Assembly: GCF_963667985.1 (NCBI RefSeq)
Contig: NZ_OY764081.1
Location: 558,001 to 622,000, forward strand
Direction of reading: 5' to 3'
Origin: an uncultured Methanocorpusculum sp.
Lineage (GTDB): Archaea > Halobacteriota > Methanomicrobia > Methanomicrobiales > Methanocorpusculaceae
DNA: 64,000 bases
Under the pieces are notes generated by a model. It ran no database searches. It saw only the letters and a list, made by a program, of their open reading frames with translations, and had not been told where the DNA came from. Shown here piece after piece: positions 39,962-49,585 of the stretch (the first letter of the stretch is position 1; each line of letters begins with the position of its first letter). Position numbers and translations under genes: made by a program.

Positions 39962-41383
39962 ATGGCAACAAAACCTTCGGTAAGCTATAAGTTATCATTA
40001 ACTGCGTTTATCCTGATTACGTTCGCGGCCATTATGAGCATGCGTACCTTCCCATCGCAAAGTGTGGTGGGCTGGCAGTCAATCTTTTTCTGCCTCCTTG
40101 CATTTATCGTATACCTGATCCCTGCATCCCTGGTTTCGGCTGAACTTGCCACCGGATGGCCGCAGGAAGGTGGTGTCTATGTATGGGTAAAAGAGGCATT
40201 TGGAGAAAAATGGGGTTTTACCGCCATTTGGCTGCAGTGGTTCCAGATGACGATCGGATTTATCAGTGTTCTGACCTTCATCGCGGCAACATTCTCTTAC
40301 ATCATTGACCCGGAGCTTGCAAACAACAAGATATATCTGTTCATTTTCATTGTTATTATCTGGTGGGGTCTGACCTTCCTGAACCTCAGGGGTCTCAAAG
40401 CTTACACCAGAATCAGTTCGATTTCTGTCGTCATTGGAACATTCATTCCGGCGGCAATTCTTCTCATCGGCGGAGCATGGTACATCTTTTCCGGAAACCC
40501 CGTCCAGTTAACCCTCCAGCCGACGGTATCGGATCTCATACCCAACTTTTCATCAGTTTCCAATCTGGTGATGCTGGTAACCTTCGTTTTCCTGTTCATC
40601 GGTATAGAGATGACCGCAAGTCATGCACAGGATATCAGCAATGTCAAGAAGAATTATCCTCTCGGCATATTTGTCGTCGGATTAGTCATCACGGCAATAA
40701 GCATTGTCGGGGCTATGATCGTAGCCTTACTCGTGCCGGCAGACAACATCAACCTTCTTGCAGGCATCATGCAGACCTTTGAAGTAATATTTGCGGGTCC
40801 GTTCTCATGGGTGGTACTGATCATCGCTCTCCTTATTGCAATCGGAGCGATCGGTCAGGTGTCGACCTGGATCTTAGGGCCGGTCAGAGGTCTTTTCGCG
40901 ACAGCAAAAGAAGGCACTCTGCCTCCTGTTCTTCAGAAGACAAACAAAAACGATATCCCGGTAAACATGCTTATCCTCCAGGGAATTCTCATCACGTTCT
41001 GGGGAGCGGTTTACGCTCTTGCTCCAGGAGGAGTTAACAGTTCGTTCTGGATGCTCTTTGCTTTGACGACCACCGTATACATCGTCATGTATTTCCTGAT
41101 GTATGCGGCTGCAATCAGACTCAGATACACGCGTCCGGATGTTCCACGGGCGTTTAAGATCCCGGGCGGGAAGGCCGGCATGTGGTTAGTTGGAGGATTT
41201 GGATTTGTGATGATGGCAATTCTTTTCGTTGTTGCAATGCTGCCGCCAACCCAGATTTCGGAAGGAGGCGGCTTTGTGGCATTCATGATTATTGGAACGG
41301 TCGTCGTCGCAGCCATACCTTTAATCATTTATGCATTCAAAAAGCCGGAATGGAAAATAACTCAGCCGGAGACCAAAGAGTAA
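39962..41383 (+). CDS. APC-family amino-acid permease/antiporter
   Basis: A 473-residue 12-helix transporter close to the glutamate:GABA and tyrosine:tyramine antiporter group: ELATGWPQEGGVYVWVKEAFG in helix 2-3, WLQWFQMTIGF, and a charged tail. It lies 16 bases upstream of a PLP amino-acid decarboxylase; such pairs exchange substrate amino acid for its amine and generate proton-motive force or acid tolerance. Unusual for a methanogen and probably acquired. Substrate inferred from the neighbour. Confidence 0.85.
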   Translation: MATKPSVSYKLSLTAFILITFAAIMSMRTFPSQSVVGWQSIFFCLLAFIVYLIPASLVSAELATGWPQEGGVYVWVKEAFGEKWGFTAIWLQWFQMTIGFISVLTFIAATFSYIIDPELANNKIYLFIFIVIIWWGLTFLNLRGLKAYTRISSISVVIGTFIPAAILLIGGAWYIFSGNPVQLTLQPTVSDLIPNFSSVSNLVMLVTFVFLFIGIEMTASHAQDISNVKKNYPLGIFVVGLVITAISIVGAMIVALLVPADNINLLAGIMQTFEVIFAGPFSWVVLIIALLIAIGAIGQVSTWILGPVRGLFATAKEGTLPPVLQKTNKNDIPVNMLILQGILITFWGAVYALAPGGVNSSFWMLFALTTTVYIVMYFLMYAAAIRLRYTRPDVPRAFKIPGGKAGMWLVGGFGFVMMAILFVVAMLPPTQISEGGGFVAFMIIGTVVVAAIPLIIYAFKKPEWKITQPETKE

Positions 41384-41399
41384 GTACGGAGAACTTAGT

Positions 41400-43310
41400 A
41401 TGACAAACACGGAAAAAACCAACACATCCCCATGCACGCCAGAAGATGCTCTCAAAGTGAAGGCGCTCTTCCTCGGCCCCAAATCTGAGAACCGCGAGTA
41501 TTTCAAGAACATGCTCAACTTCCTGATGGATGAGCACATGCACTGGAGAAGCGATTTCCACCCGGAAGACAGGATGGTCTCGTCGGCAAAAGAGATGCGA
41601 AGCGAGGAATATCTGACGACGCTCGACCGTACCTCCGATGTTCTGATGCAGCTGTCGAACAAACTCAAAGAAACCTCGATGCCCTGGTTTTAATCCAGAT
41701 ATCTCGGTCACATGAATTCCGACACGCTGATGGTGGCTAACCTCGCGTACATGGCGACGATTCTCTACAACCCAAACAACGTAGCCTACGAAGCATCAAC
41801 CGCGACGACCCCGATGGAAATCGAAGCCGGCAAAGACATGGCAACAATGCTTGGGTTCGACCCCGAACAGTCATGGGGTCATATCACCACCGACGGCACG
41901 ATTGCAAATTACGAAGGTCTGTGGATGGCACGCAATCTCAAATCGTTCCCGCCTGCGGTCAAAAAGATACGGCCCGACTTTGTTCCCGGGCTTGACGACT
42001 GGCAGATCATGAACATGAGCACCACCCAGGTGCTTGACCTTATCGGGAAAGTGAAGGAAGCCGGCTGTTTCGATGAGGTAAGAAACGAAAGTGCCAGAGG
42101 TGTCGGGGCAGGCGACGGCTGTCTTGGTGTTGTCCTGGTCCCGCAGTCCAAACATTATTCATGGGTGAAGGCCGCCGATGTTCTCGGGATCGGAAACAAG
42201 AATCTGATCCAGGTGCAGGTAAATGACCACTACCACATGGATATCGACACGCTGAAAAGCATCATCGACGATCACATCGCACGAAAGATCCCGATTATGG
42301 CAGTCATGGCCGTTGTTGGAACGACTGAAGAAGGAGCTATTGATGAGGTCGACAGGATCGCAGAATTACGGGCCGAGTATGAAAAACAGGGTATCAACTT
42401 CTACTTCCATATCGACGCGGCCTACGGCGGCTATTCACGTGCTCTTTTCCTTGACGAACAGAATCGCTTCATGGAGTACGGTGAAGTGAAAGAACGTCTC
42501 AGCGCCGACGGGATATTCATACATGAAACCGAATACCCGCAGAGAGAAATCTATGAAGCATACAAGGCAATTCCGGCTGCGGACTCGATCACCATTGATC
42601 CGCATAAGATGGGCTATATTCCCTATTCAGCCGGAGGAATTACCATAAAGGACAGGCGTATTCTTGATCTGATCTCGTACTTTGCCGCCTATGTCTTTGA
42701 ATCGGGCGAGGATTCACCAACTCTGCTTGGCAGTTATATCATGGAAGGATCAAAGGCCGGCGCCACGGCCGCCGCCGTCTGGGCGACGCACAGACTGATC
42801 CCGCTGAACGTAACCGGTTACGGAAGAATCATCGGCCGGAGTATTGAGGGAGCACAGATGTTGTCCAATGCTCTGACAACGACGAAGTACATTACGGTCA
42901 ACGACCGGAAATTCCAGGTTGAAACTCTTGCAGGAAAGCCTGACTTCAATATTGTGTGCATGGCGTTTAATGAGGTGGGAAATACCGATCTGGATTCCAT
43001 GAATGCTCTGAACGAAAAAATCTATAACGAATCCTCCTATGTCAGCGGGCCGGTGTATAAAAACGACTGGATCACCTCAAAAACTGCCCTCGCACGGGAA
43101 GACTACGGCGACGCTCCAAGAAACTTCGTGAAACGCCTCGGGGTCCCAACGGCAGAGTGGGATCGTGTCGGCTCGGTGTATGTGCTTAGAGTCTGCCTGC
43201 TCAATCCGTTCGTTTCCCACAATGTGCACTTTGACGTCCTGTGGGACCAGTTACTTGCAATCCTCAAGGAAAAGCTTGCTGCGGCAATTGCCGGCGATGG
43301 AAAGTGCTGA
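41400..43310 (+). pseudogene. PLP amino-acid (tyrosine-type) decarboxylase interrupted by in-frame TAA
   Basis: Long group II decarboxylase resembling bacterial tyrosine decarboxylase: ENREYFKNMLNFLMDEHMHWR near residue 30, RYLGHMNSDTLMVANLAYMAT, the cofactor stacking region WGHITTDGTIANYEGLW, and the PLP lysine in TIDPHKMGYIPY. TAA at 41691-41693 (codon 98) splits PWF-stop-SRYLGHM, but the same frame runs 636 codons in total. The downstream part starts with an ATG at 41712 lacking an obvious ribosome site. GGAGAA precedes the first ATG. A dimer-forming N-terminal segment would be lost without readthrough or re-initiation. Confidence 0.8.
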
Positions 43311-43320
43311 GAATATATGA

Positions 43321-43356
43321 CCCGGTTTTTCCACGACCGGGCATTTTGTATTTTTT
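43321..43356 (+). terminator. Hairpin plus T-run after the decarboxylase
   Basis: CCCGGT at 43321-43326 pairs with ACCGGG at 43336-43341 and is followed by a T-rich run ending in T6 at about 43356. This is a good intrinsic-type terminator for the antiporter-decarboxylase unit. Confidence 0.6.
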
Positions 43357-43534
43357 ATGCAAATGATTGAGTGACCCAATCTGTTATTTTCAAAATATTT
43401 TATCGCCCTTTTTCATTGGCGTCAAGAACGTTTACCGATAACGTGAAGATAAAAATGAAGTCCAGAAAATATTTTTCAGAAATAGGACAGAGAAATATGC
43501 CATTACTCTTAAAACAAAAAATCTGAAAAAGAAG

Positions 43535-43606
<72 letters not shown>

Positions 43607-43753
43607 ATCGAACACACATAATATGTGCCTTAACCAATAGGGCAGATGTGAATAAAAAGATGTTGCTTTCTTCCTCAAAAAGCTCTCTCTGATTTCATCT
43701 TTGAATCGCTAGAACAATGATGCTTCAGTACATACTTCATACATACCAGAAAC

Positions 43754-44422
43754 ATGGCCGCCGTCTTCGATCCCTCGATTGCCGGGATTTTTATCTTCGG
43801 GCTCCTTGTAGGTATTTGTCCATGCAATAGTGTCATCTGCCTTGGGCTTATCGGTTATCTTACCAGCGGTAAAACGACTCTTACCCTTCCGACAATTCTC
43901 AAACTAGTCCTTGCTTTCAGCATAGGGACGATCCTTACCCCTCTACCTTTGGGCTTCCTTGCCGGATTTTTCGGCGAGTATCTCCTCTATCTCAACAGTT
44001 CTATTGCCAGGATTCTGGGCGGCATTCTTATGATTGCGATGGGACTTCAGCTTCTTCATCTCTATAAACCTCCCATTCGGCGCATCTTCAACCGTTTTCG
44101 TCTCCCAAATGCCTACACAATTGTCGGCGCCTTCCTCCTCGGTCTTTCATTTGGCGTGATCACCGTCGGTCGGGGCGCTCCGATGCTCATCATCGTTCTC
44201 ACCTACATCGCCCTCTACCAGACCCCGCTTCAGGGGCTTCTCACCATCTTCATCTATGCAGTCGGCCTCAGCATTCCTTTGATCATCCTCAGCTCGATCG
44301 GCGGTTCCCTTGGTCAGAAGATCCGCACAGTCACAAAAATCAGCGGGAACACCATCGATATCATCATCGGGATAGGCATCATTCTTATCGGCATTTACTT
44401 TATTATTCTTGCCTTCCTCTAA
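43754..44422 (+). CDS. CcdA/DsbD-like cytochrome c biogenesis membrane protein
   Basis: A 222-residue, six-helix membrane protein. GICPCNSVICLGLIGYLTSG near residue 21 and a second half repeat (GLSFGVITVGRGAPMLI) follow the DsbD transmembrane-domain plan, though the first motif has two Cys in CPC rather than a single redox Cys and the second lacks Cys. It may pass reducing equivalents outward or be a transporter of that superfamily. About 60 bases upstream of the methylthioinosine phosphorylase gene. Confidence 0.78.
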   Translation: MAAVFDPSIAGIFIFGLLVGICPCNSVICLGLIGYLTSGKTTLTLPTILKLVLAFSIGTILTPLPLGFLAGFFGEYLLYLNSSIARILGGILMIAMGLQLLHLYKPPIRRIFNRFRLPNAYTIVGAFLLGLSFGVITVGRGAPMLIIVLTYIALYQTPLQGLLTIFIYAVGLSIPLIILSSIGGSLGQKIRTVTKISGNTIDIIIGIGIILIGIYFIILAFL

Positions 44423-44480
44423 AACCCCGCTATTGAACAGACTCTTATATATCTTCGACGGAAAAATAATAACTCTGACA

Positions 44481-45152
44481 ATGTTAGGCATCATTGGGGG
44501 GACGGCTCTTCTGCAGGCACGCTTGCCCCCTCTGGAAAAAATCCGTGTATCAACACCCTTCGGCTCAGTCCAGGCTCACGTAGGTCGGATCGTCTTTATC
44601 AGCCGCCATCAAAACGATACCCCGCCCCACCGGGTCAATCATCGTGCACATCTCGCTGCTATGAAAATCCTCGGTGTTGACCGGATCATCGTCATCGGCT
44701 CGACCGGCAGTATGCATGATGATCTCCCTCCGGGAAGCATCGTTATTCCTGACGACTCGTTCAGTCCCTGGGATATTCCAAGCCTGCACGACAACGACAT
44801 CTATCATATCCCCCCGTCGATTGATGCAGGGCTGAGAGAAGAACTTACCAAAATCGTTCCTGAGGCAAAACCGGGCACCTACTTTCAGACGCTTGGACCC
44901 AGATTCGAAACGCGATCGGAGATAGCCTGCTTTGCCCGGGACACCGACGTGGTCGGAATGACCGTGGCAAGCGAGCTGACTCTCGCAAATGAACTTGAAA
45001 TCCCCTGCGCTACTCTCTGCACGGTGGACAACTATGCAAACGGCATCGGAGGGGCAGCTGCTCCGGATTATGACGAGATCGTCGCCATAGCCCGACGAAA
45101 CGGTGACCGGGTAACGGATATCATAACAAAAATCGTGGAAAAACTCGCATGA
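44481..45152 (+). CDS. S-methyl-5'-thioinosine phosphorylase (PNP/MTAP family)
   Basis: Nucleoside phosphorylase of the MTAP type: IIGGTALL N-terminus, the phosphate-binding FISRHQ...HRVNHRAHLAAM, and the MTVASELTLANEL sugar-binding segment. In methanogens the enzyme acts on methylthioinosine made by the adjacent deaminase. 223 residues; the frame extension to 44409 lies in the upstream gene. Its stop overlaps the next start by ATGA (45149-45152). The substrate (inosine form) is inferred from the neighbour. Confidence 0.88.
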   Translation: MLGIIGGTALLQARLPPLEKIRVSTPFGSVQAHVGRIVFISRHQNDTPPHRVNHRAHLAAMKILGVDRIIVIGSTGSMHDDLPPGSIVIPDDSFSPWDIPSLHDNDIYHIPPSIDAGLREELTKIVPEAKPGTYFQTLGPRFETRSEIACFARDTDVVGMTVASELTLANELEIPCATLCTVDNYANGIGGAAAPDYDEIVAIARRNGDRVTDIITKIVEKLA

Positions 45153-46453
45153 CAGACACAGAAATCTTTGGAAAACAGGTCCCGGTTCTTATCAGAAACA
45201 TCAGCCTGAACGGAAAAATACAGGAGATCTACCTCGACGGTACAGGAATGATCGGAGCGGTCGGAGAAAAAATCACTGATCACGACGCAGAATTCATCAT
45301 CGACGGTGACAGAGCAACCGCGCTGCCCGGCATGATCAATATGCACACCCACTCCCCGATGGGGCTGCTTCGCGGCTATTCGGATGACATGCAGCTCTTC
45401 GAGTGGCTTTCCACCAAGATCTGGCCGACAGAGGCACACCTCACCGAAGATGATATCTACTGGGGAGCGAAACTCGCCTGTCTGGAAATGATCCGTACCG
45501 GAACCACGACCTTCAACGACATGTATTTTAAAATGGAACAGATCGCCCGTGCCGTTGATGAATCCGGCATCAGGGCATGTCTTTCATACTGCATGATCGA
45601 CGGCGGGGACCATGCGAAGTTCGAGTCGGAAGCCCGTGTCATGGAGTCGACGGTCAAAAATATCAAAAATATGAACAACCCGCGGGTCATGCCCGGTGTA
45701 TCCCCCCATGCGGTCTATACCGTTTCAAAAGAGGGTCTGACCTGGTGTGCGGAGTTTGCCAAAAAGGAGAATATTCCCCTGCATGTACATCTTTCCGAGA
45801 CCGAACAGGAGGTCACTGACTGTGTTGCAGCCCATGGTATGAGACCTCCGGTATGGCTGGACCACTGTGGTGTCCTGTCCGAGCAGTGCATAGCGGCACA
45901 CTGCTGCTGGCTGGATGCTGACGACATCTCGCTTCTTGCAAAGCGGGGAGTGACCGCGGTCCATAACCCGATCAGCAATATGAAGCTTGCTGGAAACAGT
46001 GCCCTTCCCTATCCGGAGATGAAAACGGCGGGTGTGAACGTGGCTCTTGGAACGGACGGAGCATCTTCAAATAATGATCTGGATATGTTCGGTGAAATGA
46101 AAACTGTGGCGATCCTGCAGAAGTTCTTCTGGAACGATCCGACTGTTATGCCGGCAACCGATGCGCTGAAAATCGCCTCGCCTAACGGGGCAAAGGCATT
46201 GGGTCTCAACGCAGGAGTGATTGCTCCCGGCCGTCTCGCAGATTTGGTCCTTGTTGGAAGAAATCCGATGAATGTACCTGCATTCAACACTGATTCGAAT
46301 GCCGTGTATGCAACGAGCGGCCTTGCCGTCTCGACAACGATCTGCGACGGCATGATTCTGATGCATGACGGCATCATCCCGGGTGCGGAAGAGATTATGG
46401 AAAAGGCGGGATCAGTGGCCTTTGATCTTGTTGGACGGGCGACCGCACCCTAA
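45149..46453 (+). CDS. dadD: 5'-deoxyadenosine/SAH/MTA deaminase
   Basis: Amidohydrolase of the MtaD/DadD group: metal-binding MHTHSPMGLLRGY near residue 67, the SEHB-like HVHLSETEQEV near residue 213, HCCWLD near 250 and GTDGASSNNDLDM near 293. In methanogens DadD deaminates 5'-deoxyadenosine, SAH and methylthioadenosine to inosine forms. Coupled to the phosphorylase by a 4-base overlap; with the SAH/SIH hydrolase at 13309 this gives a SAM by-product recycling route. 434 residues. Confidence 0.92.
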   Translation: MTDTEIFGKQVPVLIRNISLNGKIQEIYLDGTGMIGAVGEKITDHDAEFIIDGDRATALPGMINMHTHSPMGLLRGYSDDMQLFEWLSTKIWPTEAHLTEDDIYWGAKLACLEMIRTGTTTFNDMYFKMEQIARAVDESGIRACLSYCMIDGGDHAKFESEARVMESTVKNIKNMNNPRVMPGVSPHAVYTVSKEGLTWCAEFAKKENIPLHVHLSETEQEVTDCVAAHGMRPPVWLDHCGVLSEQCIAAHCCWLDADDISLLAKRGVTAVHNPISNMKLAGNSALPYPEMKTAGVNVALGTDGASSNNDLDMFGEMKTVAILQKFFWNDPTVMPATDALKIASPNGAKALGLNAGVIAPGRLADLVLVGRNPMNVPAFNTDSNAVYATSGLAVSTTICDGMILMHDGIIPGAEEIMEKAGSVAFDLVGRATAP

Positions 46454-46512
46454 CAACGTCATTTTCACGAGCTTTTACTAACCATAATTCAACTGTCTTA
46501 ACCCTGCAAAAA

Positions 46513-47115
46513 ATGGATATGCAGATATTTCTCAGAGAGGATCCGTATGTCGATCTCTCCCACCCGCTGATACGGGAGAAAGCCGGAGAACTTTTTTCCG
46601 ATCTATCTTCCGATATCGAAAAAACACGAACGGCCTATGAGTTTGTCCGTGATGAAATTCCTCACTCGTTTGATATTAAGGCAGAGATTATTACAGCAAA
46701 AGCTTCCGATGTTCTCAAATATCGGACAGGTATCTGCCATGCGAAAGCAAATCTTCTCGCTGCGCTTCTCAGAACGGAAAATATCCCGAAGGGCTTCTGT
46801 TTTCAGCATCTGACCCTTGCAGACGATGATTCTCTCGGTTACTGCGTTCACTGCTTTAATGCTGTTTTTCTGCAGAACCGCTGGATAAAACTGGACGCAC
46901 GCGGCAATACCAACGGGAAAGATGCACGTTTCTCTCTGGAAACACCCATACTTGCATTTCAAAACCGAAAGGAATACGACGAATACTTCTGGAAAGGGAT
47001 CTATGCTGCTCCGGATCCTGCAACCATGCGAATGCTTGATACAGCGTCGTCGCTCAAAGATCTCGTCGATCACTTTCCCGACACGATTACCGAAACACCC
47101 GACATTTTCGAGTGA
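46513..47115 (+). CDS. Transglutaminase-like (Cys-His-Asp) protein
   Basis: A 200-residue transglutaminase/protease-like superfamily protein. The triad is complete: Cys in RTGICHAKA near residue 75, His in YCVHCFNA near 117 and Asp in IKLDARGN near 132. No signal peptide. Members without other domains are often peptidases or amidases; function unknown. Stands alone after dadD. Confidence 0.82.
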   Translation: MDMQIFLREDPYVDLSHPLIREKAGELFSDLSSDIEKTRTAYEFVRDEIPHSFDIKAEIITAKASDVLKYRTGICHAKANLLAALLRTENIPKGFCFQHLTLADDDSLGYCVHCFNAVFLQNRWIKLDARGNTNGKDARFSLETPILAFQNRKEYDEYFWKGIYAAPDPATMRMLDTASSLKDLVDHFPDTITETPDIFE

Positions 47116-47204
47116 TCATAGATTCATTTTTTTTCTGACGTACATCCTATATTGTGCCACTAAGATAAACTATTTATATTTTCGCGCATATGTGTACAAT
47201 TGTT

Positions 47205-47933
47205 ATGACACAGTCAATCAAAAAAATCGCCATTGCCCAAGATGGGAGTTTGGTCTCCCAACATTTTGGTCACTGTATGAGCTATGCATTATTCAATCTC
47301 GAAGACGGGAAATTAACCCGACTCCCCGATTTGGAAAACCCCGGTCATGAACCCGGAAAACTCCCGCGCCTGCTTGCCGCTGAAGGTGTTAATCTCATCA
47401 TCGCCGGCGGGATGGGGCCGCGTGCAATCGACCTTTTCGAAGAAAACGGTATTGAAGTGATCCTCGGCATCTCCGGGGATCTCGGCCGTGCCGCCGAAGC
47501 ATATGTAAACGGATCTCTGACCGCCGGTGCAAGTGCATGTTCTCACGACGATCATGCATGCGGTGGCGAGGAGCATGACGAACACGAGCACCCGGCCCAT
47601 ATTGTATGCATCAGTTCAACAGGAACCACCCTGGATTCCCCGGCAGATATGAGATTAGGCCGTGCCCCGTACTTTGCACTGATCAATCTTGCCGCCAGCA
47701 CTGCCTCAATAATTCAGAACCCCTTCACCGATGCAGAAAGCGGCGTCGGTCCCAAGGTTGTCCAGCTTCTTGCATCCAACGGCGTATCGGTCCTCATCAC
47801 CGGCAAGAGCGGAGGAAATGCAAGTGCTGCACTGAAAGCCGGAGGTATAGCCGCGTATGAACTTACCGAACCCATAACAATTGCCGAAGCCCTTCAGAAG
47901 TACCTTGCTCACGAACTGGCCCCTCTGTTTTAA
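47205..47933 (+). CDS. Double-domain NifX/NafY-like protein with His-rich linker
   Basis: Two dinitrogenase iron-molybdenum-cofactor-type domains (about residues 5-100 and 140-235) separated by a His/Cys/Glu-rich linker (ACSHDDHACGGEEHDEHEH). Domain 1 has the usual FGHCMSY; in domain 2 RAPYFAL takes the place. Such proteins bind Fe-Mo or Fe-S clusters; the linker suggests metal loading. The ATG at 47205 fits family starts better than 47190. Small MoCo/FeMo-type proteins occur in methanogens without nif genes, so nitrogen fixation should not be assumed. Confidence 0.85.
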   Translation: MTQSIKKIAIAQDGSLVSQHFGHCMSYALFNLEDGKLTRLPDLENPGHEPGKLPRLLAAEGVNLIIAGGMGPRAIDLFEENGIEVILGISGDLGRAAEAYVNGSLTAGASACSHDDHACGGEEHDEHEHPAHIVCISSTGTTLDSPADMRLGRAPYFALINLAASTASIIQNPFTDAESGVGPKVVQLLASNGVSVLITGKSGGNASAALKAGGIAAYELTEPITIAEALQKYLAHELAPLF

Positions 47934-48035
47934 AAAGGATTAATCAAAACATTTCTTTTTTACATTATAATTGTAATCAGCACGCCGCCGACAATTGAGT
48001 TTTAAAAAGGATTAATCAAAACATTTCTTTTTTAC
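47927..48035. repeat. Two perfect 37-bp direct repeats, 35 bases apart
   Basis: The same 37 bases (beginning GTTTTAAAAAGGATTAATC) occur at 47927-47963 and 47999-48035 with an unrelated 35-base spacer. Copy 1 includes the stop codon of the NifX-like gene. The T6 near the end of each copy may act as terminator. Most likely a local duplication of the gene end. Confidence 0.85.
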
Positions 48036-48416
48036 TAAAAGGCTTCCAGAATCAGAAACATTCATTCATCATAAATCTGTCAGCATAGGATGTTTTGTCG
48101 AAGAAAAAAGACCGCCAACGAAAGGTCTGCCTGATTTTTTGCCAATGTATAGTTCTCTCAAGCGCTCCGGGAGAGGCTCTCTTTCACGTAACTGATGATT
48201 TGCGGTTGGGTTTTGGAAGCATGTATGCCTCAAGTTATCGTCAGTGATCGTAATGTGCGCGGAGTTAACATGTTTTGTCTATTTCTGATAATTGGTAAAT
48301 TGAAATCAATTTATTTACCCACTATTAATACTCAAAAAATCATGAAATCAGGGTTTATTTAACATCACCATTAAATGCTGAAAAATTTGACCGATTTTAT
48401 GGTAAATATCATGCAG
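48036..48416. other. Intergenic region upstream of the FdhA-like gene
   Basis: About 380 bases with no supported gene. An AT-rich, TATA-like stretch near 48305-48320 lies about 100 bases before the FdhA-like start and probably holds its promoter. Nothing else recognised. Confidence 0.4.
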
Positions 48417-49583
48417 ATGAACTATGTGACCACCATATGCCCGTACTGCGGTACCGGCTGTGCACTCAATCTCGTTGTTCGCGATGGAAAAGCAATTGGG
48501 GTTACCCCCTCTCACCGTTCTCCCGTCTGTTCCGGGAAACTCTGTTCCCGCGGACTTCATGCTGCCCAGGCTCTTGATGAAGCAAGGATCGAACAGCCTA
48601 TCATCAAAGGAGAGCCGGCAGACTGGGATACTGCGATCAGCAAGGCAGCTGAACTCAAGAAGTTTGCCGCCGGAGAGGTCGCCGTTATCACGTCAGCACG
48701 TCTCACAAACGAAAATCAGTTCCTTGTTATGAAGTTTGCAAAGGAACTTGGTGCCGGGATCGGCATTGTGAACGGCGGAACGGGAAGCTCAACCACCACG
48801 CTCAATGAAATCAAGGAAGCCGATGTGATTCTTGCACTCGGTGATGTTATGAAAGCTCTCCCTCTCACAGGAAACCGGATTCTTCTGGCTAAAGAGAAGG
48901 GAGCCCGTATTCTCTATCTTGGTCCGCAGAGTTACACTGCCGTCCAGGCCGACACGGTCGAGATCACCGATCAGTACACGGAATTGCCGCCGGGATTCGG
49001 CGCACTTTTGAAGAATGCGGCCCACCCGGTCGTTGTTTATCAGGCAAATGATGAAGCAGCCGCAGCCCTTGCTGCAGGATTAAAAATCAACGCAGCGGTG
49101 TTGTACGATACGAACAATGGTCGTGGAGCCGCAGCTATGGGAATCGCTCCCGTCTCACTCCCGGAGAATATCAAAGCTGCCCTCATCATCGCTGAAACTC
49201 CGGAGATGGAACAGGACATCTATGCCGATCTTCTAGAAAAGCTCGAGAGCCTCGAACTGAGTGTTGTCGCCGCATCTTCCGAGACTTCCCTTTCGGGAAT
49301 CGCCGACGTTGTATTGCCGGTCACCGCACTGCACGAAAGTGAAGGTACGGTAACCAACTGGGAGGGACGCATTCAGAAGGTCAAGCAGGCCGCCGTTTCG
49401 CCAGAGGGTGTGAAGCCGCTTGCTGATGTTCTTGCGGATCTTGCAGGGAAGCTTGGCGTCAGCATTCCGTCCGGTACACCGGAAGAACTCTTTACTGCTC
49501 TCGGTCAAGAGGTCTCGGTATTTGCCGGTGCATCGTATGAACAGATCGCTAAACCTGAAGGCGTTTATCTTCGCGAGGCCTGA
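48417..49583 (+). CDS. Short FdhA-like molybdopterin oxidoreductase lacking the catalytic region
   Basis: Related to formate dehydrogenase alpha: an N-terminal [4Fe-4S] segment (CPYCGTGCALNL...CSGKLCSRG) followed by TNENQFLVMKFAKELG. Canonical methanogen FdhA has the Cys/Sec-containing DHCARLCH-type loop next; here the chain goes straight to SSTTTLNEIKEADVILALGD, and the total is 388 residues instead of about 680. The Mo-binding centre is thus missing, so it may only pass electrons. Coupled to FdhB two bases downstream. Start uncertain: ATGs at 48399, 48411 and 48417. Confidence 0.75.
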   Translation: MNYVTTICPYCGTGCALNLVVRDGKAIGVTPSHRSPVCSGKLCSRGLHAAQALDEARIEQPIIKGEPADWDTAISKAAELKKFAAGEVAVITSARLTNENQFLVMKFAKELGAGIGIVNGGTGSSTTTLNEIKEADVILALGDVMKALPLTGNRILLAKEKGARILYLGPQSYTAVQADTVEITDQYTELPPGFGALLKNAAHPVVVYQANDEAAAALAAGLKINAAVLYDTNNGRGAAAMGIAPVSLPENIKAALIIAETPEMEQDIYADLLEKLESLELSVVAASSETSLSGIADVVLPVTALHESEGTVTNWEGRIQKVKQAAVSPEGVKPLADVLADLAGKLGVSIPSGTPEELFTALGQEVSVFAGASYEQIAKPEGVYLREA

Positions 49584-49585
49584 TT

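Noticed and set aside
47190-47200. TGTACA upstream of the NifX-like gene as another TRP box
   Set aside because: Single copy inside the start region of an unrelated gene; expected by chance.
47927-48035. 37-bp repeat, 35-bp spacer, 37-bp repeat: looks like a one-spacer CRISPR
   Set aside because: Only two copies, no cas genes, repeat is AT-rich without dyad symmetry, and copy 1 contains the stop codon of the preceding gene. A local duplication is simpler.
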